Shown here piece after piece: positions 62,300 to 64,000 of a stretch of DNA of 64,000 nucleotides. The first letter of the stretch is position 1, and each line of letters begins with the position of its first letter. A program made the position numbers and the translations under genes. The notes beneath the pieces were generated by a model. It was not told where the DNA came from and searched no databases. It saw only the letters and a list, made by a program, of their open reading frames with translations. The stretch comes from Streptomyces sp. B93 (GTDB taxonomy: Bacteria > Actinomycetota > Actinomycetes > Streptomycetales > Streptomycetaceae), in assembly GCF_018070565.1 (NCBI RefSeq), contig NZ_JAGPXL010000032.1, positions 24,210 to 88,209 of the forward strand, written 5' to 3'.

Positions 62300-63640
62300 G
62301 TGCTTCGAGTCGCCGTCGTCGGGTCCGGGCCGAGCGGGGTCTACACCGCGCAGGGGCTGGTGCAGCAGGACCCCGGAGTGCTCGTGGACGTCCTGGACCG
62401 GCTGCCCTGTCCGTACGGGCTGGTCCGGTACGGCGTGGCCCCGGACCACGAGAAGATCAAGTCGTTGCAGAACAACCTGCGTACGGTGCTGGAGCACGAG
62501 CGGGTGCGGTTCCTCGGCGGGGTGCACATCGGCTCCGGCGGAGTGCCCGCCGCCCGGCTGCGGGAGCTGTACCACGCGGTGGTGTACTGCGTGGGCGCCG
62601 CCACCGACCGGCATCTGGGCATCCCCGGCGAACAGCTGCCGGGCAGCTTCTCGGCGACCGAGTTCGTGTCCTGGTACAGCGCCCACCCGGACGCCGCCGC
62701 CGACTCCTTCGTGCTCGGCGCCCGCTCCGCCGTGGTGATCGGCGTCGGCAACGTGGCGGTGGACGTCACCCGGATCCTGGCGCGGGGCGCGGGGGAGCTG
62801 AGCCCGACCGACATGCCGCAGCCCGCGCTGACCGCGCTGACCGCGAGCCGGGTGACCGACATCCACATGGTGGGGCGGCGCGGGCCCGCCCACGCCCGGT
62901 TCACCACCAAGGAGCTGCGTGAGCTGGGCACCCTGCGGGAGGCCGAGGTGATCGTGGACCCGGCGGAGCTGGCGCTCGACCCGGCGTTCGCCGACCCGGC
63001 CGCGCTGCCCGCCGTGCCGCGCCGGAACATCGAGGTGCTGCGGGGCTGGGCGGACCGTGCGCCACGGGGTGCCGCGCGGCGGATCCGGGCGCGGTTCTTC
63101 CTGCGGCCGGTGGAGCTGCTGGCCGACGGCGGGCGCGTGGGCGCGGTGCGGTTCGAGCGGACGGCGCCGGACGGGCGGGGCGGGGTGGTCGGCACGGGAC
63201 GGTACGAGGAGATCGAGGCGCAGCTGGTGCTGCGGTCGGTCGGCTATCGCGGAGTCCCCCTGGAGGGGCTGCCGTTCGACGCGGAGCGCGGCACGGTGCC
63301 GCAGTCGGCGGGGCGGGTGCTGCGCGCAGGCGTGGTGGCGCCGGGCGAGTACGTGGCGGGCTGGATCAAGCGGGGGCCGACGGGGGTCATCGGCACCAAC
63401 CGGCCGTGCGCTAAGGAGACGGTGACTTCGCTGCTGGAGGACGCCGCCGCGCTGGTGCGTCAGGAGCTGCCGGGGGACCCCGTCGACGGGCTGCGGGCAC
63501 TCGGCGTCGAACCGGTCGAGTGGGCCGGGTGGCAGGCGATCGAGCGGGCGGAGGCGGAGCTGGGGGCGTCCCTGGGGCGGGGCGTGGTGAAGCTGCCGGA
63601 CTGGGAGTCGCTGCGGGCGGCGGCACGGGGGGTGCCGTAG
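62300..63640 (+). CDS. Ferredoxin/adrenodoxin-NADP reductase-like flavoprotein (FprA type)
   Basis: GTG 62300, 7 bp after AGGAG, gives 446 aa; a GTG at 62285 is possible. FAD motif VAVVGSGPSGVYTAQGL, the conserved CPYGLVRYGVAPDHEKIKSL, NADP loop VIGVGNVAVDVTRILARGA and the C-terminal GWIKRGPTGVIGTNR define the adrenodoxin-reductase-like family. It would pass electrons from NADPH to ferredoxins, for example for cytochromes P450. Confidence 0.92.
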   Translation: MLRVAVVGSGPSGVYTAQGLVQQDPGVLVDVLDRLPCPYGLVRYGVAPDHEKIKSLQNNLRTVLEHERVRFLGGVHIGSGGVPAARLRELYHAVVYCVGAATDRHLGIPGEQLPGSFSATEFVSWYSAHPDAAADSFVLGARSAVVIGVGNVAVDVTRILARGAGELSPTDMPQPALTALTASRVTDIHMVGRRGPAHARFTTKELRELGTLREAEVIVDPAELALDPAFADPAALPAVPRRNIEVLRGWADRAPRGAARRIRARFFLRPVELLADGGRVGAVRFERTAPDGRGGVVGTGRYEEIEAQLVLRSVGYRGVPLEGLPFDAERGTVPQSAGRVLRAGVVAPGEYVAGWIKRGPTGVIGTNRPCAKETVTSLLEDAAALVRQELPGDPVDGLRALGVEPVEWAGWQAIERAEAELGASLGRGVVKLPDWESLRAAARGVP

Positions 63641-63709
63641 CCGCCTCCCCGAGCGGGGCGCGGTGCGGGCGGCGGCACGGGGCGTACCGTAGCCGCTTCC
63701 CCGAGCGGG
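63613..63709. repeat. 45-bp direct duplication at the 3' end of the reductase gene
   Basis: Copies at 63613-63657 and 63665-63709 both contain GCGGGCGGCGGCACGGGG and CCGAGCGGG and differ at about three positions. The first covers the last codons of the gene. Confidence 0.85.
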
Positions 63710-63840
63710 CGCGGTGGTCGCGGCGGTTCCGGCGCTCGTGCGGGGCGGCGCGGGGTGGTTCGGGCGAGTCGGGGACGGAGACGGGAGTTGGGGGTACGGC
63801 TCTGGGCGCGAAGGAGGCGGTCCAGGAAGGGGGCGGCAGC

Positions 63841-64000
63841 CGGTTGACCCGGCAGGGGCGGGCGCCTTGACCTCGGCAAGGGCGAGCGCCTTGACCCCGG
63901 CAAGGGCGAGCGCCTTGACCCCGGCAAGGGCGAGCGCCTTGACCCCGGCAAGGGCGAGCGCCTTGACCCCGGCAAGGGCGAGCGCCTTGACCCCGGCAAG
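63841..64000. repeat. 24-bp tandem repeat running off the right edge
   Basis: A diverged copy starts at 63841 and five near-identical copies at 63865, 63889, 63913, 63937 and 63961, with a partial one from 63985. Core is TTGACCCCGGCAAGGGCGAG. It stays open in all frames (for example SRRSPLPG repeats on the minus strand, ASALTPAR on the plus), so it could be coding. The stretch 63641-64000 otherwise holds no gene I can support. Confidence 0.92.

Overview
The window is high-GC actinobacterial DNA and reads as Streptomyces chromosome. The evidence is a GC-rich third codon position, frequent GTG starts, ATGA/GTGA stop-start overlaps, and several families typical of the genus: SARP/BTAD regulator, DUF6332, DUF6214, DUF6421, DUF5134 plus M56 peptidase, F420/deazaflavin-type oxidoreductase and mycothiol-dependent isomerase. 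No rRNA or tRNA gene was seen. All family names come from reading the proteins, not from database searches.

Region 1 (1-11.3 kb) is a mobile-element graveyard. It holds a small conserved gene, a lower-GC SUKH (SMI1/KNR4) protein, and a Tn554-like three-recombinase cassette on the minus strand whose first gene is cut by an 888-bp IS5-family element. Next come a chimera of a truncated MFS gene and an IS605-type TnpB tail, a beheaded NUDIX gene abutting a decayed type I-E CRISPR array with 61-bp periodicity, two plasmid/ICE-like genes (one frameshifted), an IS110 transposase, and an orphan hypothetical gene.

Region 2 (11.4-17.6 kb) is one tightly coupled plus-strand operon of the STM4011-STM4015 type. 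It encodes two tandem leucine-rich STM4015 paralogues, an ATP-grasp protein, an alkaline phosphatase/sulfatase-superfamily protein and two different radical SAM enzymes, followed by an MFS exporter. As far as I know this conserved set has no assigned biochemical function, and it is the best candidate here for an undescribed system.

Region 3 (18.8-29.7 kb) holds regulators and exporters: SDR; mycothiol-type isomerase; MarR with a divergent EmrB/QacA-type exporter and a 27-bp palindromic operator between them; NarL-type two-component system next to an MMPL exporter; remnants of an ABC exporter; a small SARP; and a TetR gene separated from a deazaflavin-dependent oxidoreductase by an unusual 19-bp-periodic operator array.

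Region 4 (30-44.7 kb) is mostly metabolism: geranylgeranyl-reductase-type flavoprotein, M20 dipeptidase, a P-loop/NUDIX fusion, ROK sugar kinase and LacI repressor sharing a palindromic operator, Ser/Thr kinase, citrate-lyase-like DUF6986 protein, secreted endonuclease/phosphatase-fold protein, EtfBA and flavin reductase.

Region 5 (44.8-64 kb) contains a thioredoxin, an acyltransferase, a B3/B4 protein with an in-frame 12-residue triple repeat, a transglutaminase-like protein with an elaborate inverted repeat upstream, a threonine aldolase-SDR-DUF6421 operon, GNAT and VOC proteins, a FUSC-MarR operon, DUF5134/M56, PAP2-HAD, TetR, an LVIVD-repeat secreted protein divergent from a DUF305 lipoprotein, DUF6214 and a ferredoxin-NADP reductase. 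The window ends inside a 24-bp tandem repeat.
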